From Saccharospirillum sp. (lineage in GTDB: Bacteria; Pseudomonadota; Gammaproteobacteria; Pseudomonadales; Natronospirillaceae), in assembly GCA_022565595.1 (NCBI GenBank), contig JAIUML010000032.1:1-44065 (forward strand): DNA of 44,065 nucleotides, given 5' to 3'. The notes under the pieces were generated by a model. The model made no database searches, had not been told where the DNA came from, and worked only from the letters and a program-made list of their open reading frames with translations. Below, piece after piece: positions 1 to 8,419 of this stretch. The translations under genes were made by a program, and so were the position numbers. The first letter of the stretch is position 1; each line of letters opens with the position of its first letter.

Positions 1-34
1 AATAAAAAAGCCACCGCAGGGGTGGCTTCTTTAT
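1..34 (-). terminator. Rho-independent terminator of the tRNA-Val gene
   Basis: Read on the minus strand, the sequence gives a GCCACC stem, a CCTGC-type loop, a GGTGGC stem and then a run of T. It lies just past the 3' CCA end of the tRNA gene, so it most likely ends that transcript. Confidence 0.8.
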
Positions 35-43
35 TAGTAAATC

Positions 44-120
<77 letters not shown>

Positions 121-134
121 GGAGAACGAGGCGT

Positions 135-162
135 ATGATACCTGGAAATTTTTCCTGTGCAA
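135..162 (-). promoter_or_regulatory. Probable sigma70 promoter of the tRNA-Val gene
   Basis: On the minus strand TTGCAC (157-162) and TATCAT (135-140) are separated by 16 bp, close to sigma70 consensus. They lie about 15 bp upstream of the mature tRNA 5' end, the expected place for a tRNA promoter. Confidence 0.55.
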
Positions 163-302
163 TACCTTTTCGGAAAAAATTAACAGATTCAATCAGTTAG
201 CTGCTTCTTGTGCCGTTATTCGGGATGAATAGGGGGTTGCCGATTGTTGTCGGTGGCTTTCTGGTTCTTTTAGTCGAAGGTGTCAGTAGTTTGTCACCTT
301 GC

Positions 303-330
303 TTGAATAAGCACTTTGAGGCTCTATAAT
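303..330 (+). promoter_or_regulatory. Probable sigma70 promoter of the globin gene
   Basis: TTGAAT (303-308) and a perfect TATAAT (325-330) are spaced by 16 bp. Transcription from here would start near 337, downstream of the first in-frame ATG at 316, which supports the ATG at 361 as the globin start. Confidence 0.55.
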
Positions 331-360
331 GCCCTGCTTAATTTCGCGCCTGAGGTGAGT

Positions 361-759
361 ATGGCCAGCCGAGATAGTGATCTGGTTTTTCAGAGCTATG
401 GACGTTGTTGTAACAAGGATCAGTTTTTTATCGATTTTTATGAGCAATTCATGAGCAGTTCGCCGTCCATCAAAGCGCGGTTTGACAGCGTGGATATGAA
501 GCAGCAGAGGCATCTATTGCGTAACGGCATTATGCAGTTGGTATTGCACTCGCGAGGCATGTCCGACTCCAAATTACGCGATTTGGCCAAGAGTCACTCA
601 CGTACCGGCTACGATATTAATCCCGCCTGGTATGACTACTGGCTGGATGCCTTGATGGCTACCGTCAAACGGCATGACCCTCAGTACAGTGACGATACTC
701 AGCGCGCCTGGCGCTCTGCCATTATGCCCGGCATTAATATTATTCGTGGCGGCTATTAG
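361..759 (+). CDS. Single-domain bacterial globin (haem protein)
   Basis: This is a 132-residue protein with the helical pattern of a single-domain globin. An FxxDFYEQF segment near residue 25 precedes the DMKQQRHLL region near residue 46. LAKSHSRTGY near residue 75 most likely supplies the proximal haem ligand, His79. A late AW motif follows near residue 116. Family members bind haem and act in oxygen, NO or redox sensing or detoxification; no partner domain is fused here, so the ligand cannot be inferred. The start at 361 is preceded by a GAGGTGAG Shine-Dalgarno, and the promoter at 303-330 excludes the ATG at 316. It appears monocistronic. Confidence 0.8.
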   Translation: MASRDSDLVFQSYGRCCNKDQFFIDFYEQFMSSSPSIKARFDSVDMKQQRHLLRNGIMQLVLHSRGMSDSKLRDLAKSHSRTGYDINPAWYDYWLDALMATVKRHDPQYSDDTQRAWRSAIMPGINIIRGGY

Positions 760-820
760 CCGGCTGGCAATCAAACGGACGCTTCTGTTCGTTTGATTGC
801 CGTCATTGTCTGGAAGGCGC

Positions 821-1306
821 TTAGTTGACCTTCCAGCTTTGTACCGTATCGAGCCCGTGCTCAAGCACCCAAAAATTCAGTTCTTTGGGTGCGCGGGTTT
901 TTTTCTCGAGGGTTTCCAGTGTCATCGGGTGTCTGTAGACACCGGGAGTTAACGCCTTGGCTGGCTGGGCTCGGCCTTGCAGAGGTTTCTTGCGGCTGAG
1001 CTGTTTGGCGCGGTCTTCCATGAATTTTTCCAACCGGGTCAGCAGGGCGGATTTCTTTTGACGGGCGAGGGTTGTGGTAATCCAGTCTCCGATCTGAACG
1101 CTGCGTCGAGAAAACAGGTCTTCTTCGGTCAAACCGTATTCTCTTTCCAGGGTCGTTAAATAAGAGGTATAAAGATTCAAGCCCTCTTCTTTTTTCAAAG
1201 CGGATTCACGGGCTGCCTTTAAATCGGCCAGAACATTTTCGTATTGCTCGATTTCCGCATTTAATTGCAATTCTTGCTCAGTAAATAAATGATTCGCTTC
1301 GGTCAT
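821..1306 (-). CDS. MvaT/H-NS-like nucleoid-associated protein
   Basis: This is a 161-residue protein in two parts. The N-terminal half is charged and probably coiled-coil (residues about 7-45 and 75-105), as expected for an oligomerisation region. The C-terminal 45 residues begin at GVYRHPMTLET and end DTVQSW. They align without gaps to the DNA-binding domain of Pseudomonas MvaT, as I recall it. Family members silence AT-rich foreign DNA. Where MvaT has a Lys-Gly-Gly-Asn core, this protein has Lys-Thr-Arg-Ala, so DNA recognition may differ. The gene stands alone with a weak GAAG Shine-Dalgarno. Assignment to the H-NS/MvaT superfamily is fairly secure, but silencing specificity is inferred. 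Confidence 0.72.
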   Translation of the reverse strand: MTEANHLFTEQELQLNAEIEQYENVLADLKAARESALKKEEGLNLYTSYLTTLEREYGLTEEDLFSRRSVQIGDWITTTLARQKKSALLTRLEKFMEDRAKQLSRKKPLQGRAQPAKALTPGVYRHPMTLETLEKKTRAPKELNFWVLEHGLDTVQSWKVN

Positions 1307-1683
1307 TATTTATCTTCACTACTGGTTAATGAAAGTTCAGGATCTATAGCAATCATTCACGTCACTCAGTGATTAGAAATCACCATGTGGCTTAATGTTA
1401 TGCTCTTATGCCGCTGTCAAGATCTTGCTATATATTAAAATACCTCTCGAAAACTGGCCTGGAAAGGCATTCCCGGGCGCTTTCGAAAAAACTGGATATA
1501 TAATGCAAAGACAGCGGTTAGTGCGACAGCAACCGGACTACCCTGATAATACGCCGAAAAAGGTCAACCCGATTCTTTCAGCACCATTTCAAGACCCGAG
1601 ATCTTTTAAAGGTGTCGGGTATCAGTAAGCCAGAATCGGCTGTGCGTCATTTCGCTCGATAATAATTCAAATGGTTTTCCAGA
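1307..1683. other. Intergenic region, 377 bp, no confident gene
   Basis: The region probably carries the promoter of the MvaT-like gene at its left side. It holds a short inverted repeat TCACTCAGTGA (1362-1372) and, further right, an ACCCGA/TCGGGT stem near 1595-1620. A 41-codon open frame starts at 1503, but it has no convincing Shine-Dalgarno and resembles nothing I recognise, so it is not called. Confidence 0.5.
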
Positions 1684-2100
1684 TCAATTACTGACCGAAT
1701 GAATGCAGTGGCTGACCGTTCCCAGTATTTCCAGCTCCCCATCTTCGGGTATTACCAGGATATTGTATTCCGGGTGTGCTGCCAGAAGTCTGGGTGTGGG
1801 CAGCAATTCGAGTGTACGGATCATCAAGTCTCCCTGAAAGTTGACCAGAACGATATCATTCTGGCTGGCTGGAGCGCTTTGATCGACAATCAGAATATCG
1901 CCCGTGCGAATGCCAATGCCTTGCATAGCGTCACTTTGTTGAATAACGGCAAGGCTACGATCTTTATGGGTGGCACAGAGTTGAGCCAGATCGACGTATT
2001 TCAGGTCGTTTTCCGCATCAGAAGCGGATTGACCCTCCAGAAACAGAGGGAGAGTCAATTGGTATCCGTTGTTCAGGCGGCCGAGTAATTGAACAGACAT
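1684..2100 (-). CDS. UmuD-like S24/LexA-superfamily protein lacking protease residues
   Basis: This 138-residue protein matches UmuD (139 aa) along its length. It shows the PLF motif near residue 18, the YVDLAQL segment near 35, the GIRTGDILIVD strand near 63-73 and the terminal LGTVSHCIHSV strand. Three hallmarks of self-cleavage are missing. The SGDSM serine box reads QSDAM, with Ala58 in place of the catalytic serine. The catalytic lysine position holds Arg95. The Cys-Gly or Ala-Gly cleavage site is absent, with EGQSASDA there instead. A LexA-type box precedes the gene, so SOS control is likely, yet no umuC or imuB lies beside it. It may regulate or decoy polymerase V or LexA/RecA interactions; that role is inference. 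Confidence 0.75.
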   Translation of the reverse strand: MSVQLLGRLNNGYQLTLPLFLEGQSASDAENDLKYVDLAQLCATHKDRSLAVIQQSDAMQGIGIRTGDILIVDQSAPASQNDIVLVNFQGDLMIRTLELLPTPRLLAAHPEYNILVIPEDGELEILGTVSHCIHSVSN

Positions 2101-2116
2101 ACACCACTCCGAAATA

Positions 2117-2136
2117 TACTGTAAATATAACCAGTA
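2117..2136 (-). promoter_or_regulatory. LexA (SOS) box
   Basis: TACTGTAAATATAACCAGTA closely follows the gammaproteobacterial LexA consensus TACTG(TA)nCAGTA, keeping both TACTG/CAGTA arms and an AT-rich centre. It ends 17 bp before the ATG of the UmuD-like gene, a typical operator position. Confidence 0.8.
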
Positions 2137-2163
2137 TATTCCGGGCGTCTAGTATTGCAAGCC

Positions 2164-3045
2164 TTATTGGTCGGCGCCACGCAACATGGCTTGTATCAAC
2201 TCGGAGGCATCAAACTTGGTCAAGGCCTCGTTGGCGCCCACCTGGTTGGCATAGCTCAGGCTCATTTCGCTGTTTAATGACGTATGCAGAATGATGTAGG
2301 TCCGGGAGAGGGCCGGTGTATCGCGAATGGTAAAGGCCAGTTCGTAGCCATCCAGTCCTGGCATCTCGATGTCGCTGACCAGTATATCGATGGGTTTTCC
2401 GGCATCGGCGGCCTGTTTCATGAGTTTCAGGGCATGATGACCATCGGTAGTGACCTGGTACTCGATGTTCAGGTTGTCCAAAGCGTCAGAGAGTAGCTTG
2501 CGGGCGGTGTGAGAGTCGTCGACAAGCAGGATGTTCATGGGTTTGAGCTTTTCACGCTGGATATCAGTCAGGGCTGCATGGCGCTTTTCCAGTGGTTCCG
2601 GGTAAATTTCCGAGAGCAGAAGTTCGACATCGAGCAGTTGTATGGTTTGCTCGTTTGTCACCAGCAAGCCCGTCAGAAAGGCATTCTTGCCCAGAGCAGA
2701 GGGCGGCGGCAGTACCTGGCGCCAATCCGTATCTACGATCTTTTCGATGCCACGCACGACAAAGCCAATGTCCTTGCGCTGACAATCGGTCACAATGATG
2801 GAGCTCTTTTGCAACTCGTCTTCCGACAGGGGTGGGTAGCCTACCGCTGCTGCCATATCAATGACAGGCAGAGTTTTGCCTCGAATATGCGCCGCGCCGA
2901 GAACCGACGGATGGTCCTGCGATATGCGGGTCAGCTTACGAAATGGGATGATTTCGCGCACCTTCAGGGTGCCGATGGCAAAGGGCTGTTTGCCGTGCAA
3001 GCGAAACAACAACAGTTTTTGGGTGTGCCTGGCTTTGGTGTTCAT
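2164..3045 (-). CDS. cheV: Chemotaxis coupling protein CheV (CheW-receiver fusion)
   Basis: This is a 293-residue cytoplasmic protein. Residues about 8-150 form a CheW domain (REIIPFRKLTRI, HPSVLGAAHIRGKTLPVIDM). Residues about 170-290 form a receiver domain with LLVDDSHTARK at the first strand, the phospho-acceptor Asp in SDIEMPGLDG and Lys in ALTKFDAS. Length and domain order are those of CheV, which couples chemoreceptors to CheA and adapts the array by phosphorylation. No other che gene is adjacent, although an Aer-like receptor lies 3.7 kb away. It is transcribed toward the UmuD-like gene, but the LexA box between them suggests that gene has its own promoter. Confidence 0.93.
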   Translation of the reverse strand: MNTKARHTQKLLLFRLHGKQPFAIGTLKVREIIPFRKLTRISQDHPSVLGAAHIRGKTLPVIDMAAAVGYPPLSEDELQKSSIIVTDCQRKDIGFVVRGIEKIVDTDWRQVLPPPSALGKNAFLTGLLVTNEQTIQLLDVELLLSEIYPEPLEKRHAALTDIQREKLKPMNILLVDDSHTARKLLSDALDNLNIEYQVTTDGHHALKLMKQAADAGKPIDILVSDIEMPGLDGYELAFTIRDTPALSRTYIILHTSLNSEMSLSYANQVGANEALTKFDASELIQAMLRGADQ

Positions 3046-3184
3046 TCAATGCCTCTATTACAGTTGGTCGTACTACTCGGGCTACTCGACCGCTGGTTCA
3101 TCATAGACTATCGGCAAGCTTAGTAAAAACCATAGGGTGGGATAGTGCGTATTGCTTGAGTTACGCAAACTTTCGGAGAAAATA

Positions 3185-3991
3185 ATGCATTCGAGTACCA
3201 GCAGCAGGGCTTCCTTCTGCTATCTGTTACTGTCAAGCCTGTTGTCATCACCCGTAGCGGCTGTGGAATGGTCCATTGGTGCTGGTGCAACGGTTTCTCC
3301 TGCTTATCCGGGGGCAGAGCAATGGCGGGTGTTGCCTGCTCCGACCTTTAGTCTAAGTTATGAGGGCTTGTCTGTTCAGACACGTGGCCCAGGCCTGGTG
3401 TTTGATCTAGTTCCCTCACAGAGATTCTCTGCGGGGCCACTCATTCGCTACTCTGGCGGACGAGATGATGATTTCCTGCGAGGCGATCTCGATGCGCTAG
3501 CGCGCATCCCGGCCTCAGCAGAAGCTGGCTTGTCGCTAAGTTCTGGTGTCCCCCTGTTTTTAATCTCGGATCGTCTCGTCGGAATTGCTACCCTTGGGTT
3601 GGATTGGGTTGCTTCATTGCCGGGTGGATACGACGGCTATACCTTGACTCTTGGCGGTGGCTACATCTTGCCAATGACTGATAGCTGGACACTGATTGGT
3701 TCCCTGGGGGTGACCTACCAGGACGCTGACTATGCCGATCAATGGTTCAGCGTTTCCGATGTTGAAGCCAGTTCCGGCCCGCTCGAAGCGTTTTCAGCCA
3801 GAGAAGGCTGGAACGATCGTCAAATCAGCCTCGTAGCCAGTTATCGCTTCGATGAGGCGTGGTCCATGGCTCTTGTTGGCGTCAACAGTCGCTACCAGGC
3901 AGATGCCGCCAGAAGTCCAGTGACGAGGCTGTCCGACTCACTTGATCGGTATTTAATTGCTTTCGGGTTAAGTTATCGATCGAACTGGTAA
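3185..3991 (+). CDS. MipA/OmpV-family outer membrane protein
   Basis: The 268-residue protein has an N-terminal signal peptide (hydrophobic YLLLSSLLSS, probable cleavage after SPVAA). Alternating beta-strand sequence follows, starting WSIGAGATVSPAYPGAEQ and ending in an aromatic residue (Trp), as in outer membrane barrels. The Y-G-A/S-Q entry motif and LRYEG-like strand pattern (here LSYEGLSVQTRGPGLVFDL) are characteristic of MipA/OmpV. MipA scaffolds murein enzymes in E. coli, but most homologues have no proven role. The ATG at 3185 was chosen because CGGAG lies 7 bp upstream; an ATG-like start at 3152 would add 11 residues before the signal peptide. Confidence 0.82.
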   Translation: MHSSTSSRASFCYLLLSSLLSSPVAAVEWSIGAGATVSPAYPGAEQWRVLPAPTFSLSYEGLSVQTRGPGLVFDLVPSQRFSAGPLIRYSGGRDDDFLRGDLDALARIPASAEAGLSLSSGVPLFLISDRLVGIATLGLDWVASLPGGYDGYTLTLGGGYILPMTDSWTLIGSLGVTYQDADYADQWFSVSDVEASSGPLEAFSAREGWNDRQISLVASYRFDEAWSMALVGVNSRYQADAARSPVTRLSDSLDRYLIAFGLSYRSNW

Positions 3992-4018
3992 AACTTGCAT
4001 CTCTGATAATCTTCTCTA

Positions 4019-4036
4019 TATTAGTAGAATCTAATA
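4019..4036 (+). promoter_or_regulatory. Inverted repeat, probable operator of the persulfide dioxygenase gene
   Basis: TATTAG and CTAATA are perfect 6-bp arms around a 6-bp centre (TAGAAT), ending 16 bp before the ATG at 4053. AT-rich palindromes of this shape are bound by ArsR-family sulfide/persulfide sensors such as BigR. No such regulator gene is in the window, so the binding protein is inferred. Confidence 0.5.
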
Positions 4037-4052
4037 ATAAGAGGAGCCTCTC

Positions 4053-5102
4053 ATGCTATTTCGTCAGTTGTACGATGCCACATCTTCGACCTACACCTAT
4101 TTGCTTGCCGACGAGCAAAGTGGTGAAGCAGTCTACATTGATACCGTATTTGAGCAGATTCAGCGTGACCTGGCTCTGCTGGATGAGCTTGGCCTCACGC
4201 TGAAGTACGTACTGGATACACACTGTCATGCCGACCATGTGACTGGTGCCTGGTTGATGAAGCAGAAAACCGGTTGTCAGATCGTCAGCGCAGAGGCGAT
4301 TAACGCCAGCTCAGTCGATTGGGCCGTCAAGGAAGGCGATGTCATTCACTTTGGTCGACATACGCTAACCGTGATGGCCACGCCGGGGCATACAGATGGC
4401 TGTGTCACCTACGTCACCGAAGGCCAGCGTAAGGCCTTTACTGGCGATACAGTGTTGATTCGCGGCTGCGGCCGCAGTGATTTTCAACAGGGTAATGCAG
4501 CCACTCTGTTTCATTCCATAACTGACAAGATCTTCAAATTGCCTGAAGATTGCGCAATCTACCCGGCACATGATTACAACGGCCGGACTCGCTCTTCTGT
4601 TGCAGAGGAGAAACAATTTAATGCCAGAGCTGGTGGCGGCGCCAGCGAGAACGATTTTGTCGGCTATATGAACGCCATGAGGCTGCCTCACCCGAAAAAA
4701 CTGGACATCGCTTTGCCTGCCAACCTGCGTAGCGGTGAACCAGAGGACGGCGAATTTCCCAAAGCGCCAGATTGGGCCGATATTCGCATCACCTTCTCCG
4801 GTGTGCCCGAAGTGGATCCGGAATGGGTACATCAACATCAGCCGGAAGTTACCTTATTGGATGTCCGAGAGGAAGATGAGGTACTTGATGAGGAGCAGCG
4901 CATTGAGCCATCCAAAATCATTCCTCTGAGTCAACTGCGTGATCGAGTCGAGGAAGTGCCCAAAGACAAGCCAGTGGTTTGCCTGTGTCGTTCAGGTCGG
5001 CGGTCTTCACTTGCAGTGAGTATTCTGAAGGAAGCTGGCTATGAAAAAGTGGCCAATATCCGTGGTGGCCTGCTGCTATGGCGAGAGCGTGGCTTGAACT
5101 AA
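4053..5102 (+). CDS. Persulfide dioxygenase-rhodanese fusion (ETHE1-like)
   Basis: This 349-residue protein has two domains. Residues 1-230 are an ETHE1-type metallo-beta-lactamase fold: His57-Cys-His59-Ala-Asp61-His62, a PGHTDGC motif near residue 110, FTGDTVLIRGCGRSDFQ near 130 and YPAHDYNGRT near 170. Residues about 250-349 are a rhodanese domain with active-site loop CRSGRR at Cys312. Such fusions oxidise glutathione persulfide to sulfite while the rhodanese moves sulfane sulfur between thiosulfate and glutathione, detoxifying sulfide in the cytoplasm. AAGAGGAG provides the Shine-Dalgarno. The gene stands alone with an operator-like repeat before it. The stop overlaps the convergent EAL gene by 4 bp. 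Confidence 0.9.
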   Translation: MLFRQLYDATSSTYTYLLADEQSGEAVYIDTVFEQIQRDLALLDELGLTLKYVLDTHCHADHVTGAWLMKQKTGCQIVSAEAINASSVDWAVKEGDVIHFGRHTLTVMATPGHTDGCVTYVTEGQRKAFTGDTVLIRGCGRSDFQQGNAATLFHSITDKIFKLPEDCAIYPAHDYNGRTRSSVAEEKQFNARAGGGASENDFVGYMNAMRLPHPKKLDIALPANLRSGEPEDGEFPKAPDWADIRITFSGVPEVDPEWVHQHQPEVTLLDVREEDEVLDEEQRIEPSKIIPLSQLRDRVEEVPKDKPVVCLCRSGRRSSLAVSILKEAGYEKVANIRGGLLLWRERGLN

Positions 5103-5959
5103 GGATTGGCCCAACGGTCGTGAAACTCTGGGATAGGCAAAGGTCTGCCAACCAGGTAGCCCTGTAGGGAGATGTGTTCATATTGGCTCAACCAGGTGGC
5201 CTGGTCCTGCAGTTCTATGCCTTCGGCGACTGTTTTTAGATTCAGCGTTTTGGCAATAGCCAGGATGAAGGCCACCATGGCTGCATCCTGGTAGTCCTGG
5301 GTGACATCGCGGATGAAGGTTTTGTCGATCTTCACAGTTTGCACGGGAAGCTGTTTCAAGTAACTCAGTGAGCTGTAGCCGGTTCCAAAGTCATCGAGTG
5401 CGAATGTGAGGCCTAATGCTATCAGTTGATCCATGGTAGCAATGGCTTCTGTTATGCGTTGCAATGCCACGCTTTCGGTGATCTCAAGTTCGATGCAACT
5501 GCCCGTTAAATGGTACCTCTCGAGCATGGCTCTGACTTGCTCTGGAAAGTCCTGTTGATACAGTTCTCTGGCACAGACATTGATGGAGATTCTCAGAGTA
5601 TCGGGAAAACTCTTGTTGCTACGACACCTGGCCAGATACCGGCAAACGGTCTCCAGAACGAATTGACCTACCTCATTGATCATGTCTGAATTTTCAAGAA
5701 ATGCCATAAAGTGAGCAGGGGCCAATTTACCCTGAGTAGGGTGGTGCCACCTCAGCAGCGCTTCTGCACTAAGCAGCCCGCCATTTTTTTGATTGACGAT
5801 GGGCTGCAGGTAGACTTCAAACTGGTTTTCAGCGATGGCAGTGCGCAACTCCTGTTCCAGTGTGACCAGTCGAGTCGCTTCCATTGCCATTGCAGGGCGA
5901 AACAGCTCGTAGCGGTGCTTGCCCTGATGTTTGGCCCGATACATGGTGGTGTTGGCTGA
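5099..5959 (-). pseudogene. 5'-truncated GGDEF-EAL protein; EAL phosphodiesterase domain intact
   Basis: The remnant codes for about 281 residues from an ATG at 5944. It opens with ANTTMYRAKHQG and KHRYELF, the conserved last helix of a GGDEF domain. A full EAL domain follows, with EALLRW, the Asn in INVCAREL, the Glu in ELEITES, DDFGTGYSSLSYL, the Lys in VKIDKTF and AEGIE. The catalytic c-di-GMP phosphodiesterase residues are therefore present, but nearly all of the GGDEF domain and everything upstream is missing. Reading on past 5944, homology stops at about 5956-5960 and an in-frame stop occurs at 5978-5980. It faces a truncated solute-binding gene. If translated from Met 5944, the EAL domain could still function; that is uncertain. 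Confidence 0.75.
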
Positions 5960-6638
5960 ACCCTTGAAGGTATACGGCTATGACCTTGACTTTCGCCTTC
6001 AGCCCAATGGTGAAGGACATTACCATCAATTTTTAGCGGCTATTGGAGAACAGGGTGTTGTTGTTGATCTGGACATTGTTTCATTACAGCGTGGCTTGAG
6101 GTACATGGAGGAAGAAGCTGATGCCTGCAATTTTCCGGCGACCATCAATGCGATCATGCAGTCTTATCCCGCTTTCGCCGACATTCCATTGATTGCCGGT
6201 GAGCCGGTGGATCACATCAGCTTAAGGGTATTCACCCGGCCAGGGGAACCGGTGGTTTCAGATATGGCTGAATTGAAGGGGCGGCGCGTAGCGCTTTGGA
6301 ATGGTCTGGATCCTGAGGCTTTGTTAAGAGGCGCCGGAGCCCTGGTTGAGCCAACGCCCAACGAAAGCGTGCGCGTTCGCATGCTCGCAGCCGGGCGCAT
6401 GGACGTTATTATCGGCTTTATGCCTGATGTACTGCTGGTTGCTGAAGCGCAGGGCATTCCGGTACCACACTATGCAGAGTCTCTTGCGCTGTATCTGGAC
6501 GAAGGGGCGACCATTGTTTGTCGCGATACTGCTTCTAATCGAGAACAGTTGGCGGCTTTTAACGTCGCATTGAATGCACTGAAACGCAGTGGTGAACTGC
6601 AGCGCATATTAGGGCCCTTTGCTGATATTGCAGAGTGA
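5931..6638 (+). pseudogene. 5'-truncated periplasmic solute-binding protein (SBP_bac_3-like)
   Basis: The frame gives 235 residues of a family-3 periplasmic binding protein. It has the opening strand PLKVYGYDLDF, a MAELKGRRVALWNG segment like the usual (L)KGKRVGV and a C-terminal helix (NALKRSGELQRILGPF). The first residues (MARYMVVLAE) are not a signal peptide. They come from DNA that on the other strand codes for the truncated GGDEF helix. Homology appears to start at about 5958. Without a signal peptide the product could not reach the periplasm. The most economical reading is a deletion that removed the 5' ends of two divergent genes and fused the remains. Confidence 0.65.
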
Positions 6639-6731
6639 GTCAGTCTTTTAGTTTGGTTCGGGCTTTATCCATGGAGCATGCCGAACTAGGGGGCTAACCT
6701 GACGCGAACAATGACATCGGGTTGGGCCGTA

Positions 6732-8297
6732 TTATTTCCGGAACAACTCCACCAGGTCATACAACTGTTGTGACAACTCATCCAGACGTTTTGCACCTAC
6801 CTTGGATGATCGGCCCTGGTCCAGACTGTGGTCGGCAAGCTCGCTAATGCGGGTGAGTTGTCGATTGATCTCTTCGGAGACCTGGCTTTGCTCTTCAATG
6901 GAGGTGGCCATCTGGTGGGTCATCTCGGTGATTCGACTGACGGCGTTGGCAATGTCTTTGAGTGAGTCGCTGGATTTGCCGACCAGCTCAACGGATTTTT
7001 CGGCTACCTCTCGGCCATGTTCAGCGGCCGCTTCAGCTTCACCCGTTTTTGCTTTGAGCTGATCGACAATGCCCTGGATCTGTTTGGTGGTGTCTGCAGT
7101 CCTGATTGCCAGGGAGCGAACCTCATCGGCGACCACCGCAAAGCCACGACCATGTTCGCCGGCGCGCGCTGCTTCGATGGCCGCATTCAGTGCCAGCAGG
7201 TTGGTCTGTTCAGTAACGGTTTGAATCAGTTGGGCGGCACTGGTAATGGCATCTGTCTCGTTAACCACTTCGCGTACGGTCTGGCCAATGGACTCAACGG
7301 CCCTGGCGAGCTCCTCAATACCCGTGCGAGTCTGCTCTACAGTGTGCTCGCCGTTTTCGGCCAGTTCATGAGCGGCGTCGGCCTCTTTTGCTGTGTCCTG
7401 AACGTTGCCGGAAACCTCATGAATGGTGGCAGACAGCTCATTGACGGCGGCGGCTACCTGGGTGGTTTCACCCTGAAGTTCATCGATGGCATTGTAGGAG
7501 GCTTCGGTTAATGCCAGGCCAGAATGAGACTGGGCGCTGACGCGCTGGGATGCATCTTCTATGCGAGTCAGCACTGTATTGAGGTGAGCTTTGGTCGCGC
7601 GGGCTGCCAAAAGAGCGCGTGCCAGATCGCCGCGTCTGTCCGAGTAGGTCAAGGCAATCAACGGGTCGGCAAAGCCACCGCTGAGTTGTTTTCCTACCTG
7701 CTTTAATTGCTTGCAGAGCAGTCGGTGGGTAAAGGTGGACATGACGACCACGATCAACATGGCGGGCAAGACACTGGTCCATGCCGAAGTGAAGGCGCCC
7801 ACACCAAGCAACAATAGCAAGGCGACAATGCCCGGCATAAAGGCACTTAGCCGTTCGCGGAGGTCATGCCACAGTGGTCGAGCTGACTTTCCGGCCTGTA
7901 ATCGTTGATAGAGCCGATCTGCACGGTTTACGTCTTCTCGGTCTGGCTTGACCCGCACAGACTCATAACCTACTACCTTGCCATTGACTGTCACCGGCGT
8001 GACATAGGCACTGACCCAGTAGTGATCGCCATCCTTTCGACGGTTTTTGACCAGACCCATCCAGGGGCGGCCCGCCTTGAGGTGAGTCCACATGTTCTCA
8101 AAAGTAGCTGATGGCATGTCGGGGTGACGAATCAGATTATGGGGCTGACCCAGCAGCTCGGCTTCACTGAACCCGCTGACCTCGACAAAGGCTTCATTAC
8201 AATGGCGAATGACGCCCTTTGTATCGGTCATGGAGATGAGCTGCTGTTCAGCCGGGAACAGGTACTCTTTTTGAGTGACAGGTTGGTTATTTCGCAT
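6732..8297 (-). CDS. Aer-like PAS-containing methyl-accepting chemotaxis protein
   Basis: This 521-residue receptor has an N-terminal PAS domain (residues about 15-130: [29 protein letters not shown], with [11 protein letters not shown]). A hydrophobic double segment at about 150-190 probably forms a membrane hairpin. A long MCP signalling domain follows, with the tip [19 protein letters not shown] and [13 protein letters not shown]. The PAS motif and length match Aer/Aer-2 redox receptors, which bind FAD and steer cells by respiratory state. FAD binding is inferred. The arginine-rich N-terminus is cytoplasmic, and no periplasmic ligand domain exists. It is a monocistronic gene ending convergent to the truncated solute-binding gene. 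Confidence 0.9.
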   Translation of the reverse strand: MRNNQPVTQKEYLFPAEQQLISMTDTKGVIRHCNEAFVEVSGFSEAELLGQPHNLIRHPDMPSATFENMWTHLKAGRPWMGLVKNRRKDGDHYWVSAYVTPVTVNGKVVGYESVRVKPDREDVNRADRLYQRLQAGKSARPLWHDLRERLSAFMPGIVALLLLLGVGAFTSAWTSVLPAMLIVVVMSTFTHRLLCKQLKQVGKQLSGGFADPLIALTYSDRRGDLARALLAARATKAHLNTVLTRIEDASQRVSAQSHSGLALTEASYNAIDELQGETTQVAAAVNELSATIHEVSGNVQDTAKEADAAHELAENGEHTVEQTRTGIEELARAVESIGQTVREVVNETDAITSAAQLIQTVTEQTNLLALNAAIEAARAGEHGRGFAVVADEVRSLAIRTADTTKQIQGIVDQLKAKTGEAEAAAEHGREVAEKSVELVGKSSDSLKDIANAVSRITEMTHQMATSIEEQSQVSEEINRQLTRISELADHSLDQGRSSKVGAKRLDELSQQLYDLVELFRK

Positions 8298-8419
8298 GCT
8301 ACTGGTCCGGGTCCGTTTTCTGGATGATTATCAGTAGCTATTGTATCGGCTTATACCTCTTTAGCATTAGTAAAAACTCAAGAAGGCGCGTTTCAGCAGA
8401 CAGACAATGCCCACTTCTA

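Noticed and set aside
1395-1628. 77-codon open frame in the MvaT/UmuD-like spacer
   Set aside because: It has no Shine-Dalgarno, no recognisable motif and includes a TATAAT-like stretch and a stem-loop, so it reads as non-coding.
2509-3123. 204-codon plus-strand frame opposite cheV
   Set aside because: CheW and receiver motifs on the minus strand are unambiguous; the opposite frame has no motif.
6639-6731. Possible hairpin (GTTCGG/CCGAAC) between the truncated solute-binding gene and the Aer-like gene
   Set aside because: Loop is long, arms are short and there is no T-tract, so a terminator call is not supported.
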